Shown here in pieces: positions 1 through 6,158 of a DNA stretch of 6,561 nt. The translations under genes were made by a program, and so were the position numbers. Source of the DNA: JANXVY01 sp040080145 (lineage in GTDB: Bacteria > Pseudomonadota > Alphaproteobacteria > Rhizobiales > Hyphomicrobiaceae); contig JBEBJA010000179.1 in the NCBI GenBank assembly GCA_040080145.1, positions 1-6,561 of the forward strand, read 5' to 3'. Within the stretch, counting starts at the first letter, position 1. Every line of letters begins with the position of its first letter. The notes under the pieces are model-generated. The model had not been told where the DNA came from, did not search any database, and saw nothing but the letters and a program-made list of their open reading frames with translations.

Positions 1-1413
1 GTTTTGCTGCTCGTGGCCGCCCAGGTTGTGCTTGTGTGGATTGCGCCGTCGCTCGCGGGGGCGAAGCCGGTGGCGGTACGCGAGGTGCTGCCGCTGATCG
101 CCCTGTTGAGTGTGCCGGCGGGGCTGGCGTTGATGGTTGCGCCGCGCGTGAGGCTGTTGCCTCCGTCCCGGGTTGCGATGGCGGTGATGATCGGGGCGGG
201 GCTTGTCATGCGGCTCGTCTGGTTTGGGGCAGCTGCGCCGCTGGAAGATGATTTCTACCGGTACCTTTGGGATGGGGCGACCGTGGCAGCGGGGGGCAAT
301 CCGTATCTGGTTGCGCCAGCGCTGGTGGAGGGCACGCAAGGTCTTGCCGCCATGGGTCTTGCCGCCAAGGGTCTTGCCGCCAAGGGTCTTGCCGCCAAAG
401 TTTTGGGAGCCGAGGTTCTGGCGCGGATCAATTTTCCCGAGCTGACGACGATTTATCCCGGGGTGGCGCAAGCGGTATTTGCGGTGGCGCATGTGATTGC
501 GCCGTGGAAGCTGGATGGGTTGCGGGCCGTGTTTCTGGCGGCGGATCTGGCAGGGCTTTGGGTTCTGATCGCGCTTTTGGGGCGGCTTGGGCAGAGCCCG
601 CTATTGGCGGGCCTGTATTGGCTTAACCCGCTGGTGGTTTTTGCGATTTTTGGGGCCGGGCATGTGGACGGCGTCTTGGTGCCGCTGTTGCTAGGGGCGG
701 TGCTGGCGGTGAGTTCGGCGTGGCCGGTGACGGCGGCGGGATTGCTGGCGCTGGCGGTCGGGGTCAAGATCTGGCCGGTGGTGCTCGCCCCGCTGGTGTT
801 TGCTCAGATCTGGCGCGGACGGCAAAGCGTTGGGATTGCGGCGGCAGTGTTCGTTGTGATTTGCGCGAGTGTGCTAGGGCCGCTGGTGGTGGCGAGTTTT
901 GGCAGGGCGGCGTTGGGGGCCTCGGGGCTTGCGGCATATGCGAGCGATTGGGCCAACAACAACGGGCCGTTCGCGTGGGCAAGTTATGGGCTCTATCTGC
1001 TGGCGGGTGAAAGTCCGGCGGCGCAGTTGGCGTTACGAGGGGCAGTGGCGGCAGGTGTTGGAGCGGTTGCCATTTGGGCGGCGTTGCAGCCGGTGGTGCG
1101 GGTCGAGCGGCTTGCTGAGCTGGCCCTTTTAGTGACGGCCTGCCTGTTCTACCTGCAACCGGCGCAGTTTCCTTGGTATGCGCTCGGGTTCTTGCCGTTC
1201 GCGGTGGTGACACGTTGCTGGCCATTGCTGCTGCCGTCGGTCACGCTGCCTGCGTACTATCTTTTCTTTCCATTGTGGAACAGCGGGCAAGGGGATGCAT
1301 TCCGCTATGGAGTTGCGTTTGTGCATGCCGTGCCAGTCTGGGGATGGCTGTTGGTGTTGTGGTGGCGGGTGCAGCGTTGTGATGATCCATCTATTGAGGC
1401 GGTTCCGGTATGA
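1..1413 (+). CDS. Polyprenol-phosphate-sugar-dependent GT-C glycosyltransferase, multi-pass membrane protein (5' partial)
   Basis: This is a very hydrophobic protein of about 470 residues with roughly ten or more membrane segments. It looks like the MptA/B or GT87-like mannosyltransferases, which take a sugar from a polyprenyl-phosphate donor on the outer face of the inner membrane. Counting from the TTG at position 4, an acidic motif EDDFYRYLWDG lies at residues 81-91 in the first large loop, where GT-C enzymes keep their catalytic acid. It is followed by GGNPYL (97-102), INFPELTTIYPG (142-153) and a membrane motif LNPLVVFAIFGAGHVDG (about 207-223). The frame is open to base 1 and the first residues are already a membrane helix, so the true start probably lies just upstream; TTG at 4 is only a fallback. 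A GLAAK repeat is inserted at 113-132. The gene overlaps the next by 4 nt. The fold class is fairly certain; sugar and acceptor are unknown. Confidence 0.8.
   Translation, partial: VLLLVAAQVVLVWIAPSLAGAKPVAVREVLPLIALLSVPAGLALMVAPRVRLLPPSRVAMAVMIGAGLVMRLVWFGAAAPLEDDFYRYLWDGATVAAGGNPYLVAPALVEGTQGLAAMGLAAKGLAAKGLAAKVLGAEVLARINFPELTTIYPGVAQAVFAVAHVIAPWKLDGLRAVFLAADLAGLWVLIALLGRLGQSPLLAGLYWLNPLVVFAIFGAGHVDGVLVPLLLGAVLAVSSAWPVTAAGLLALAVGVKIWPVVLAPLVFAQIWRGRQSVGIAAAVFVVICASVLGPLVVASFGRAALGASGLAAYASDWANNNGPFAWASYGLYLLAGESPAAQLALRGAVAAGVGAVAIWAALQPVVRVERLAELALLVTACLFYLQPAQFPWYALGFLPFAVVTRCWPLLLPSVTLPAYYLFFPLWNSGQGDAFRYGVAFVHAVPVWGWLLVLWWRVQRCDDPSIEAVPV
340..399 (+). repeat. In-frame 15-bp tandem repeat (4 copies) inside the GT-C gene
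   Basis: Four head-to-tail copies of GGTCTTGCCGCCAAG lie at 340-354, 355-369, 370-384 and 385-399. The first ends in ATG and the last in AAA, and the rest is identical. Each unit encodes GLAAK, or GLAAM in copy one. Two more diverged pentads, VLGAE and VLARI, follow at 400-429, so the array may have grown from an older helix. Because the period is a multiple of three, copy-number change would not break the frame. The repeat sits in the loop between the EDDFYRYLWDG and INFPELTTIYPG motifs. Confidence 0.95.
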
Positions 1414-2138
1414 GTGAGGCTCCAGGCGGATTGAGGGTTGGCGTTGTCATTCCGGCGTTGAATGAGGCAGAGGCGTTGCCGCTCGTGCTGCGGGCGATTC
1501 CTCGCTGGGTGGCACATGTGGTCGTGGCGGATAATGGTTCGAGCGATGGGACGGCGGACGTTGCGCGAGCATGCGGGGCGATGGTCGTCAATGAGCCGGT
1601 GCGCGGGTATGGGCGGGCGTGCTTGACGGCGCTGGCTGCGATGCCGCCGGTGGATGTGATCGTATTTCTGGATGGGGACGCGAGCGACGTGCCGGGCGAG
1701 ATGGGCCTGCTGCTGGCACCTATTGCCGAAGGGCGGGCGGAGATGGTGATCGGGTCGCGGACGGCGGGTGTGCGGGAACGGGGCTCGCTGACGCCGCAGC
1801 AGGTGTTTGGCAATGCACTGGCTTGCTGGCTGATCCGACTGCTGTGGGGGCAACGATTTAGCGACCTGGGGCCGTTCCGGGCGGTCCGGTGGAAGGCTTT
1901 GCAGCGCATGGCGATGGCCGACAAGGACTATGGCTGGACGGTCGAGATGCAGGTGCGGGCGGCGAAGCTTGGCCTAGCGGTGGTCGAAGTGCCGGTCAGT
2001 TACCGGCGGCGGGTCGGGGTGTCGAAGGTGTCTGGCACGATCCGTGGTGTGATCGGGGCGGGCACGAAGATTTTGTACGTCATCGGCCGCGAGACGTTGA
2101 TGGATTGGCGCGGCAAAGAAAAGCCGGCACCAATGTGA
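1410..2138 (+). CDS. GT2 family polyprenyl-phosphate sugar synthase-like glycosyltransferase
   Basis: This 242-residue cytosolic GT-A-fold enzyme probably transfers a hexose from a nucleotide sugar to polyprenyl phosphate. The N-terminal strand VVIPALNE (12-19) and DNGSSDGT (41-48) form the nucleotide-sugar site. FLDGDASD (86-93) supplies the metal-binding acidic residues, and GSR (115-117), LGPFRAVR (153-160), YGWTVEMQ (174-181) and YRRRVGVSKVSGT (198-210) are typical of the dolichyl-phosphate mannose/glucose synthase branch. There is no C-terminal membrane segment, as in the short forms of this family. The ATG at 1410 overlaps the stop of the GT-C gene by 4 nt, with GAGG at 1396-1399 as a plausible ribosome site, so the two are co-translated. 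The pairing suggests this enzyme makes the lipid-linked donor that its upstream neighbour uses. Sugar identity cannot be inferred. Confidence 0.88.
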   Translation: MSEAPGGLRVGVVIPALNEAEALPLVLRAIPRWVAHVVVADNGSSDGTADVARACGAMVVNEPVRGYGRACLTALAAMPPVDVIVFLDGDASDVPGEMGLLLAPIAEGRAEMVIGSRTAGVRERGSLTPQQVFGNALACWLIRLLWGQRFSDLGPFRAVRWKALQRMAMADKDYGWTVEMQVRAAKLGLAVVEVPVSYRRRVGVSKVSGTIRGVIGAGTKILYVIGRETLMDWRGKEKPAPM

Positions 2139-2279
2139 AACAATCGTCCGGCACGCTCCGTAAGGTGAGGGATGGGCGAGGCGCGGTTAGCGGTGCACGC
2201 GAGGCATCGAATTCATCAGACCCATTATTTTAGGTTTGGGTTAGGCTTTCGTCGACGCAAAACTGGATTGGGATAAGGT
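2139..2279 (+). promoter_or_regulatory. 141-bp intergenic region, possible internal promoter or leader
   Basis: This is the longest gap in the window. It turns AT-rich around 2210-2250, in contrast to the genes around it, and holds a direct repeat TTAGG at 2230-2234 and 2241-2245, one helical turn apart (11 bp). I see no good -35/-10 pair and no terminator hairpin. It may hold the promoter for the radical SAM gene, but this rests only on spacing and base composition. Confidence 0.25.
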
Positions 2280-3242
2280 ATGGGCGACCAGATACGAGTG
2301 ACGCAAGCGCCGCCGGTGCCGCTGGAGAAGTTTAGCGATCGGGTGTTTACGGCGAAGGGCGAGCGGCGGGCGGTGGTGCCGTTCACGGGGCTTGAGACGC
2401 TGTGGTTCAACACCGGTACGCTTTGCAATATCGCCTGTGCCAATTGCTATATCGAGAGTTCGCCGAAGAACGATGCGCTGGCCTATCTGACGAGGGCCGA
2501 GGTTGCCGCGTTCCTCACCCAAGCGAAGGCCGCGACCGTGGTTGCGCGCGAGATTGGTTTTACCGGTGGTGAACCATTCATGAACCCGGATTTTCTTGGG
2601 ATGGCCGAGGATAGCCTCGCCGCCGGGTTTCGCGTGCTGGTGCTGACGAATGCGATGAAGCCAATGCAGCACAGGCGGGACGAATTTCTGGCCCTTCACA
2701 CGCGGTATCCCGGCCAGCTTTCGGTGCGGGTGTCGGTCGATCATTACGAGGCAGCGCGGCACGAAGAGGTGCGGGGTGCGCGGACGTGGCAGCCGGCATT
2801 GGATGGCATCGCTTGGTTGAGCGAGAACAGGTTTGATCTGTCGCTGGCCGGGCGTAAGCTGTGGACCGAGACCGAAACGGAATTGCGCGACGGGTATGCG
2901 CGCGTGTTCGGCGCGCTCGGGACCAAGCTCGATATGCACGATCCGGCGCGACTCGTCTTGTTCCCGGAAATGGATGTCCATGCCGACGTGCCGGAAATTT
3001 CGGACAGCTGTTGGAGCATCCTCAGAATGCGGCCAGAGAGCGTCATGTGCGCATCGTCGCGGATGGTTGTGAAGCGTAAGGGTGCTGCTGCTCCAGCGGT
3101 GATTTCGTGCACGCTGTTGCCCTATGCGGATGACTTCGAGATGGGGGCGACGCTTTCCGAGGCGGCGCGGCCTGTCAGCCTCAACCACCGGCACTGCGCC
3201 AAGTTTTGTGTGCTCGGCGGGGCGTCTTGTAGCGCGCGATAG
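2280..3242 (+). CDS. Radical SAM protein with cysteine-rich C-terminus
   Basis: This 320-residue protein is a radical S-adenosylmethionine enzyme. The canonical CX3CX2C motif that holds the 4Fe-4S cluster is C49, C53 and C56 (CNIACANC), and the SAM-binding GGEP follows at 96-99 in FTGGEPFMNPDF. A further strand RVSVDHYEAARHEEVRG (150-166) fits the radical SAM barrel. The last 80 residues carry six cysteines (C244, C257, C277, C306, C310, C317), which could bind a second Fe-S cluster, although the spacing is not a standard SPASM motif. The ATG at 2280 has GGATAAGG at 2271-2278 just upstream. The protein ends in TAG, and no in-frame TGA suggests selenocysteine. It is not the ArsS type, although its neighbours include families that travel with ArsS. 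The substrate is unknown; peptide or small-molecule modification are both possible. Confidence 0.88.
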   Translation: MGDQIRVTQAPPVPLEKFSDRVFTAKGERRAVVPFTGLETLWFNTGTLCNIACANCYIESSPKNDALAYLTRAEVAAFLTQAKAATVVAREIGFTGGEPFMNPDFLGMAEDSLAAGFRVLVLTNAMKPMQHRRDEFLALHTRYPGQLSVRVSVDHYEAARHEEVRGARTWQPALDGIAWLSENRFDLSLAGRKLWTETETELRDGYARVFGALGTKLDMHDPARLVLFPEMDVHADVPEISDSCWSILRMRPESVMCASSRMVVKRKGAAAPAVISCTLLPYADDFEMGATLSEAARPVSLNHRHCAKFCVLGGASCSAR

Positions 3243-3305
3243 CACGGGCGTGCCGGATTCGTAACACCCCAGACACGCCAATGCTCACTGCTTGCTTACC
3301 CCCCC

Positions 3306-3337
3306 CTCCCCCTCCCCTCACGCAAGGGGGAGGGGAG
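3306..3337 (+). repeat. GC-rich intergenic palindrome (possible REP-like element)
   Basis: A C-rich arm at 3306-3317 can pair with a G-rich arm at 3327-3337, giving about 11 base pairs with one bulged C and a 9-base loop TCACGCAAG. The C run continues further left to about 3299. Similar C-run/G-run palindromes are scattered between genes in sphingomonad genomes, by my recollection. No T run follows the stem, so a classical rho-independent terminator is not supported, although the RNA hairpin could still damp read-through or protect the transcript end of the radical SAM gene. Confidence 0.65.
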
Positions 3338-3358
3338 TATGCAGCTTCCTGCGAGAGC

Positions 3359-3361
3359 GAG
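3359..3361 (+). promoter_or_regulatory. Ribosome binding site that decides the oxidoreductase start
   Basis: A purine-rich run GAGAGCGAG (3353-3361) ends six bases before ATG at 3368. This supports the start at 3368 over the in-frame ATG at 3281. Starting at 3281 would translate the palindrome into a poly-proline and poly-glycine leader and push the FAD motif away from the N-terminus. Confidence 0.6.
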
Positions 3362-3367
3362 ATCATC

Positions 3368-4798
3368 ATGACTGACGAATTGCAGGCCGATGTTTGCATC
3401 ATCGGCGCGGGCTCGGCTGGCCTGTCGATAGCGGCAGGGGCCTCTCAGATGGGGGCCAAGGTCGTGTTGATCGAGGCCGCGAAGATGGGCGGCGATTGCC
3501 TCAACACAGGGTGCGTGCCGTCGAAGTCGCTGCTGGCGGCGGCGAAGGTCGCAAAGGTGGCGCGGGCATCGGGGAAGTTCGGCGTAATGCTGGGCGAACC
3601 GTCGGTCGATTTCAAAGCGGTGCACGATCATGTGCATCGGGTGATTGCGGGAATTGCGCCACATGACTCTGTCGAGCGTTTCGAGGGACTTGGTTGTACG
3701 GTGATTTCCAGCCGGGCGAAGTTTACCGGGCCTGATGTGGTCGAGGCAGGCGGGAAAGTCATCCGGGCGCGGCGGTTCATTATTGCGACAGGGAGCCGGG
3801 CTGCGGTGCCGCCGATCCCTGGGCTCAACGACGTGGCGTTTTTCACCAACGAGTCGATTTTCGAGAACACGGTTTTGCCGGCGCATCTGATCGTGATCGG
3901 GGCGGGGCCGATCGGGTGCGAGATGGCGCAGGCGCACAGGCGATTGGGTTCGCGCGTGACGATCCTCGATCTGGCGCGGATGATGCCGAAAGACGACCAA
4001 GAAGCGGTCGAAGTGGTGCGCAAGCGGTTTGCGGCCGAAGGGATTTGGTCTCGCGAGAACATCAAGATCGTTCGTATCGAGAAGCACGCCGAGGGTGTCG
4101 CCGTTGTGTACACCGATGCCAGCGGCGGTGAGCAGGTGCTGCCTGGATCGCATCTGCTTATCGCGGCGGGGCGGAGGCCAAATGTCGAAGACTTGGGGCT
4201 TGAGGCGGCGGGCATCGCGTATTCACCCAAGGGCATCAAGGTCGATGCGCGGCTGCGGACTAACAACAGGCGCGTTTACGCGGCTGGCGATGTGGCGGGC
4301 GGATATCAATTTACGCATCTGGCCGGATATCATGCGGGGATCATCATTCGCAACGTGCTGTTCCGGATACCAGCCAAGGCCGAGCCGGCAGCTATGCCGT
4401 GGGTGACGTATTCCGATCCCGAGCTGGCGCAGGTTGGGTTGATCGAAGCGGACGCGCGCAAGGCGCATGGCGAGGGAATCACGGTCGTTCGAGCGGAATT
4501 TGCCGGGAACGACCGGGCGCAGGCGGAAGCCGAGACGGATGGGTTCTGTAAGGTTGTCGTTGGCAAGGGTGGTCGAATTCTGGGCGCGACGATTGTGGGA
4601 GCGCATGCGGGAGAGTTGATCCTGCCGTGGGTGCTGGCAATTTCGCAGGGGCTCAAGATAGGGGCGATGGCGAGTGTGATCGCGCCTTATCCGACACTGT
4701 CGGAGATCAGCAAGCGGGCAGCGGGGAGCTATTACACGCCGTCGTTGTTTTCGGCGCGGACAAAGTCAGTGGTGCGGTTTTTGAGGATGTTGGGATGA
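3368..4798 (+). CDS. FAD-dependent pyridine nucleotide-disulfide oxidoreductase, mercuric reductase-like
   Basis: This 476-residue flavoprotein belongs to the lipoamide dehydrogenase/mercuric reductase group. The FAD-binding GAGSAGLS is at 13-20 and the redox-active disulfide GGDCLNTGCVPSK at 41-53 (Cys44, Cys49). ATGS is at 140-143, the NAD(P)H-binding GAGPIGCE at 178-185, and the second FAD motif AAGDVAGG around 305-312. The dimerisation domain fills the C-terminal third. Where lipoamide dehydrogenase has the catalytic HPTxxE, this protein reads PYPTLSE, with Tyr441 in place of the His and Glu446 kept. It also lacks the N-terminal metal-binding domain and the C-terminal cysteine pair of true MerA, so mercury reduction is doubtful. 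Its stop overlaps the TVP38 gene by 4 nt. The same two families occur fused in other bacteria, which suggests a shared task. The real electron acceptor is unknown. Confidence 0.9.
   Translation: MTDELQADVCIIGAGSAGLSIAAGASQMGAKVVLIEAAKMGGDCLNTGCVPSKSLLAAAKVAKVARASGKFGVMLGEPSVDFKAVHDHVHRVIAGIAPHDSVERFEGLGCTVISSRAKFTGPDVVEAGGKVIRARRFIIATGSRAAVPPIPGLNDVAFFTNESIFENTVLPAHLIVIGAGPIGCEMAQAHRRLGSRVTILDLARMMPKDDQEAVEVVRKRFAAEGIWSRENIKIVRIEKHAEGVAVVYTDASGGEQVLPGSHLLIAAGRRPNVEDLGLEAAGIAYSPKGIKVDARLRTNNRRVYAAGDVAGGYQFTHLAGYHAGIIIRNVLFRIPAKAEPAAMPWVTYSDPELAQVGLIEADARKAHGEGITVVRAEFAGNDRAQAEAETDGFCKVVVGKGGRILGATIVGAHAGELILPWVLAISQGLKIGAMASVIAPYPTLSEISKRAAGSYYTPSLFSARTKSVVRFLRMLG
4783..4786 (+). promoter_or_regulatory. 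Ribosome binding site for the TVP38 gene
   Basis: GAGG lies eight bases before ATG at 4795, inside the last codons of the oxidoreductase gene. It supports that start over the longer open frame beginning at 4627, which would run through the upstream gene in another frame. Confidence 0.6.
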
Positions 4799-5490
4799 CG
4801 TACAAGCGCTGGTTGCCATTGATTGTATTGATTACGGCGGTGGGAGGCGCGTATGCGCTGGGGCTGCATAAGTATCTGACGCTGGATGCATTGCGCGATA
4901 ACCGGGCGGCGCTTTCGGCCTATGTTGCGGCCAACAGCGTGACGGCGGCGGCGGCGTATGTGGCGCTGTATACGGTCGTCGTGGCGCTGTCGCTGCCGGT
5001 GGGCGTCGTGCTGACGCTGGCGGGCGGGTTGCTGTTTGGAGTGCCATGGGGTGCCATTCTGGCAATTACCGGCGCAACGATTGGAGCTACAGCGCTGTTT
5101 GTTATTGCGCGGTCGGCGTTTGGAGATACGCTGCGGGATAAGGCGGGGCCGTTTTTGGCCTCGATGGCGGACGGGTTTTCTAAAGATGCGTTCAACTATC
5201 TGCTGTTCTTGAGGCTGGTGCCGGCGTTTCCGTTCTGGGTGGTCAATCTCGCGCCGGCGTTGCTGGGCATGAAGTTGACGCCGTTTGTGATTGCGACCGC
5301 GATCGGAATCATTCCGGGGACGACGATCTTTTCGCTGTTCGGTGCGGGGCTTGGGGCGGTGTTCGAGCGCGGCGAGGAGGTTAGTTTGAAGGCGGTGTTG
5401 AACCCAACCTTGATCGCGGCCCTGGTGGGCATGGGGGTGCTGTCGCTGCTGCCAATCGCAATCCGGCGCTGGCGCGAGCGGGCGCAATGA
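4795..5490 (+). CDS. TVP38/TMEM64 family (SNARE-associated, DedA-like) inner-membrane protein
   Basis: This is a 231-residue integral membrane protein. It has an N-terminal helix (about 6-23) and further helices near 50-75, 85-105, 134-156, 162-185 and 203-223, ending in a basic tail RRWRERAQ. The family signature is visible as a re-entrant GGLLFGVPWG (77-86) with downstream glycines and AR (105-106), then LFLRLVPAFPFWVVNLAPAL (137-156) and ATAIGIIPGT (167-176). The conserved Arg140 and prolines match DedA-superfamily transporters, several of which are now linked to lipid or ion flipping. The ATG at 4795 overlaps the oxidoreductase stop by 4 nt, and the end overlaps the next gene by 4 nt. In this setting it may move a lipid-linked or thiol-reactive substrate for its neighbours, but that is inference. 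Confidence 0.9.
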   Translation: MTYKRWLPLIVLITAVGGAYALGLHKYLTLDALRDNRAALSAYVAANSVTAAAAYVALYTVVVALSLPVGVVLTLAGGLLFGVPWGAILAITGATIGATALFVIARSAFGDTLRDKAGPFLASMADGFSKDAFNYLLFLRLVPAFPFWVVNLAPALLGMKLTPFVIATAIGIIPGTTIFSLFGAGLGAVFERGEEVSLKAVLNPTLIAALVGMGVLSLLPIAIRRWRERAQ

Positions 5491-6158
5491 GAGGCGTCAG
5501 CGTCATCATACCGGCGCTGGATGCTGCGTGTTGTTTGCAAATGTGTTTGGACGCTGTCGCGGGTGTCGAGGCAGTGATTGTCGCCGATGGCGGGTCTTTG
5601 GATGCGACGATTGAGGTTGCGCGGGCGTTCGGGGCCAGCGTGGTGTCAGCGCCGCGCGGGCGGGGGCCGCAGTTGTGCGCTGGCGTTGCTGCGGCGTCGT
5701 CGGAGTGGTTGTTGTTTCTCCATGCCGACACGGTTTTGGAGCCGTCGTGGCGCGGGGATGTTGAGGCGTTTATCGGGGATGCAGGTAACGCGCGGCGGGC
5801 CGCTGTCTTTCGATTTGCGCTCGATGACCCATCGGTTCAGGCGCGGCGGCTTGAGCAGATGGTTGCGTGGCGGGGGCGGGCGCTGGGTTTGCCATATGGC
5901 GATCAAGGGCTGTTGATCTCGCGGGCGCTTTATCATGAACTGGGCGGGTATGCGCCGCTGGTGCTGATGGAAGACGTCGATATTGTGCGGCGGATCGGGC
6001 GGGCGCGGCTGACGGTATTGCCGAGCCGGGCGGTGACGAGCGCCGCCAAGTGGCAACGGGACGGGTGGATGGCCCGCAGTGCGCGTAATCTCACGTGTCT
6101 GGGACTGTACTACGCGGGAGTGCCGCCGCGCTTTATTCAACGAGTGTATGGCGCATGA
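5487..6158 (+). CDS. TIGR04283-type GT2 glycosyltransferase (rSAM-associated, arsenosugar-type family)
   Basis: This 223-residue soluble GT-A-fold enzyme begins with SVIIPALDAA (5-14), followed by VADGGSLDAT (32-41) and PRGRGPQL (56-63). The metal-binding triplet appears as HADT (79-82), and FRFALDD (108-114), LPYGDQGLLI (135-144), GGYAPLVLMEDVD (153-165) and TSAAKWQRDGW (184-194) follow. The sequence of these blocks and the short length are characteristic of TIGR04283, a family found beside radical SAM selenodomain proteins and labelled arsenosugar biosynthesis in current annotation; that label is genomic association more than measured activity. It lacks a membrane anchor. It is embedded between two 4-nt overlaps, so it is translated with the TVP38 and TIGR04282-type genes. 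Confidence 0.88.
   Translation: MRGVSVIIPALDAACCLQMCLDAVAGVEAVIVADGGSLDATIEVARAFGASVVSAPRGRGPQLCAGVAAASSEWLLFLHADTVLEPSWRGDVEAFIGDAGNARRAAVFRFALDDPSVQARRLEQMVAWRGRALGLPYGDQGLLISRALYHELGGYAPLVLMEDVDIVRRIGRARLTVLPSRAVTSAAKWQRDGWMARSARNLTCLGLYYAGVPPRFIQRVYGA

Noticed and set aside
340..399. CRISPR array
   Set aside because: The 15-bp units are directly adjacent without spacers and lie inside a conserved coding frame.
2236..2264. Sigma-70 promoter TTGGGT, 17 bases, AAAACT
   Set aside because: The -10 box matches only three of six consensus positions, which is no better than chance.
2280..3242. ArsS or selenoprotein assignment for the radical SAM gene
   Set aside because: The C-terminal layout does not match ArsS as I know it, the stop is TAG, and no in-frame TGA interrupts the gene.
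2241..3281. A 346-codon open frame on the minus strand antisense to the radical SAM gene
   Set aside because: It has the Arg, Pro and His rich composition typical of antisense frames in GC-rich genes and no recognisable domain; the + strand gene has clear motifs throughout.
3306..3337. Rho-independent terminator
   Set aside because: There is a stem but no T run after it; the following bases are GTATGCAGC.
3281..3367. Upstream in-frame ATG that would lengthen the oxidoreductase by 29 residues
   Set aside because: The extension only translates the palindrome into runs of Pro and Gly; the start at 3368 has a ribosome site and puts the FAD motif at the usual place.
4627..4794. Longer start for the TVP38 gene, 56 codons upstream
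   Set aside because: It would overlap the oxidoreductase in another frame; ATG at 4795 has GAGG eight bases upstream and begins directly with the first membrane helix.
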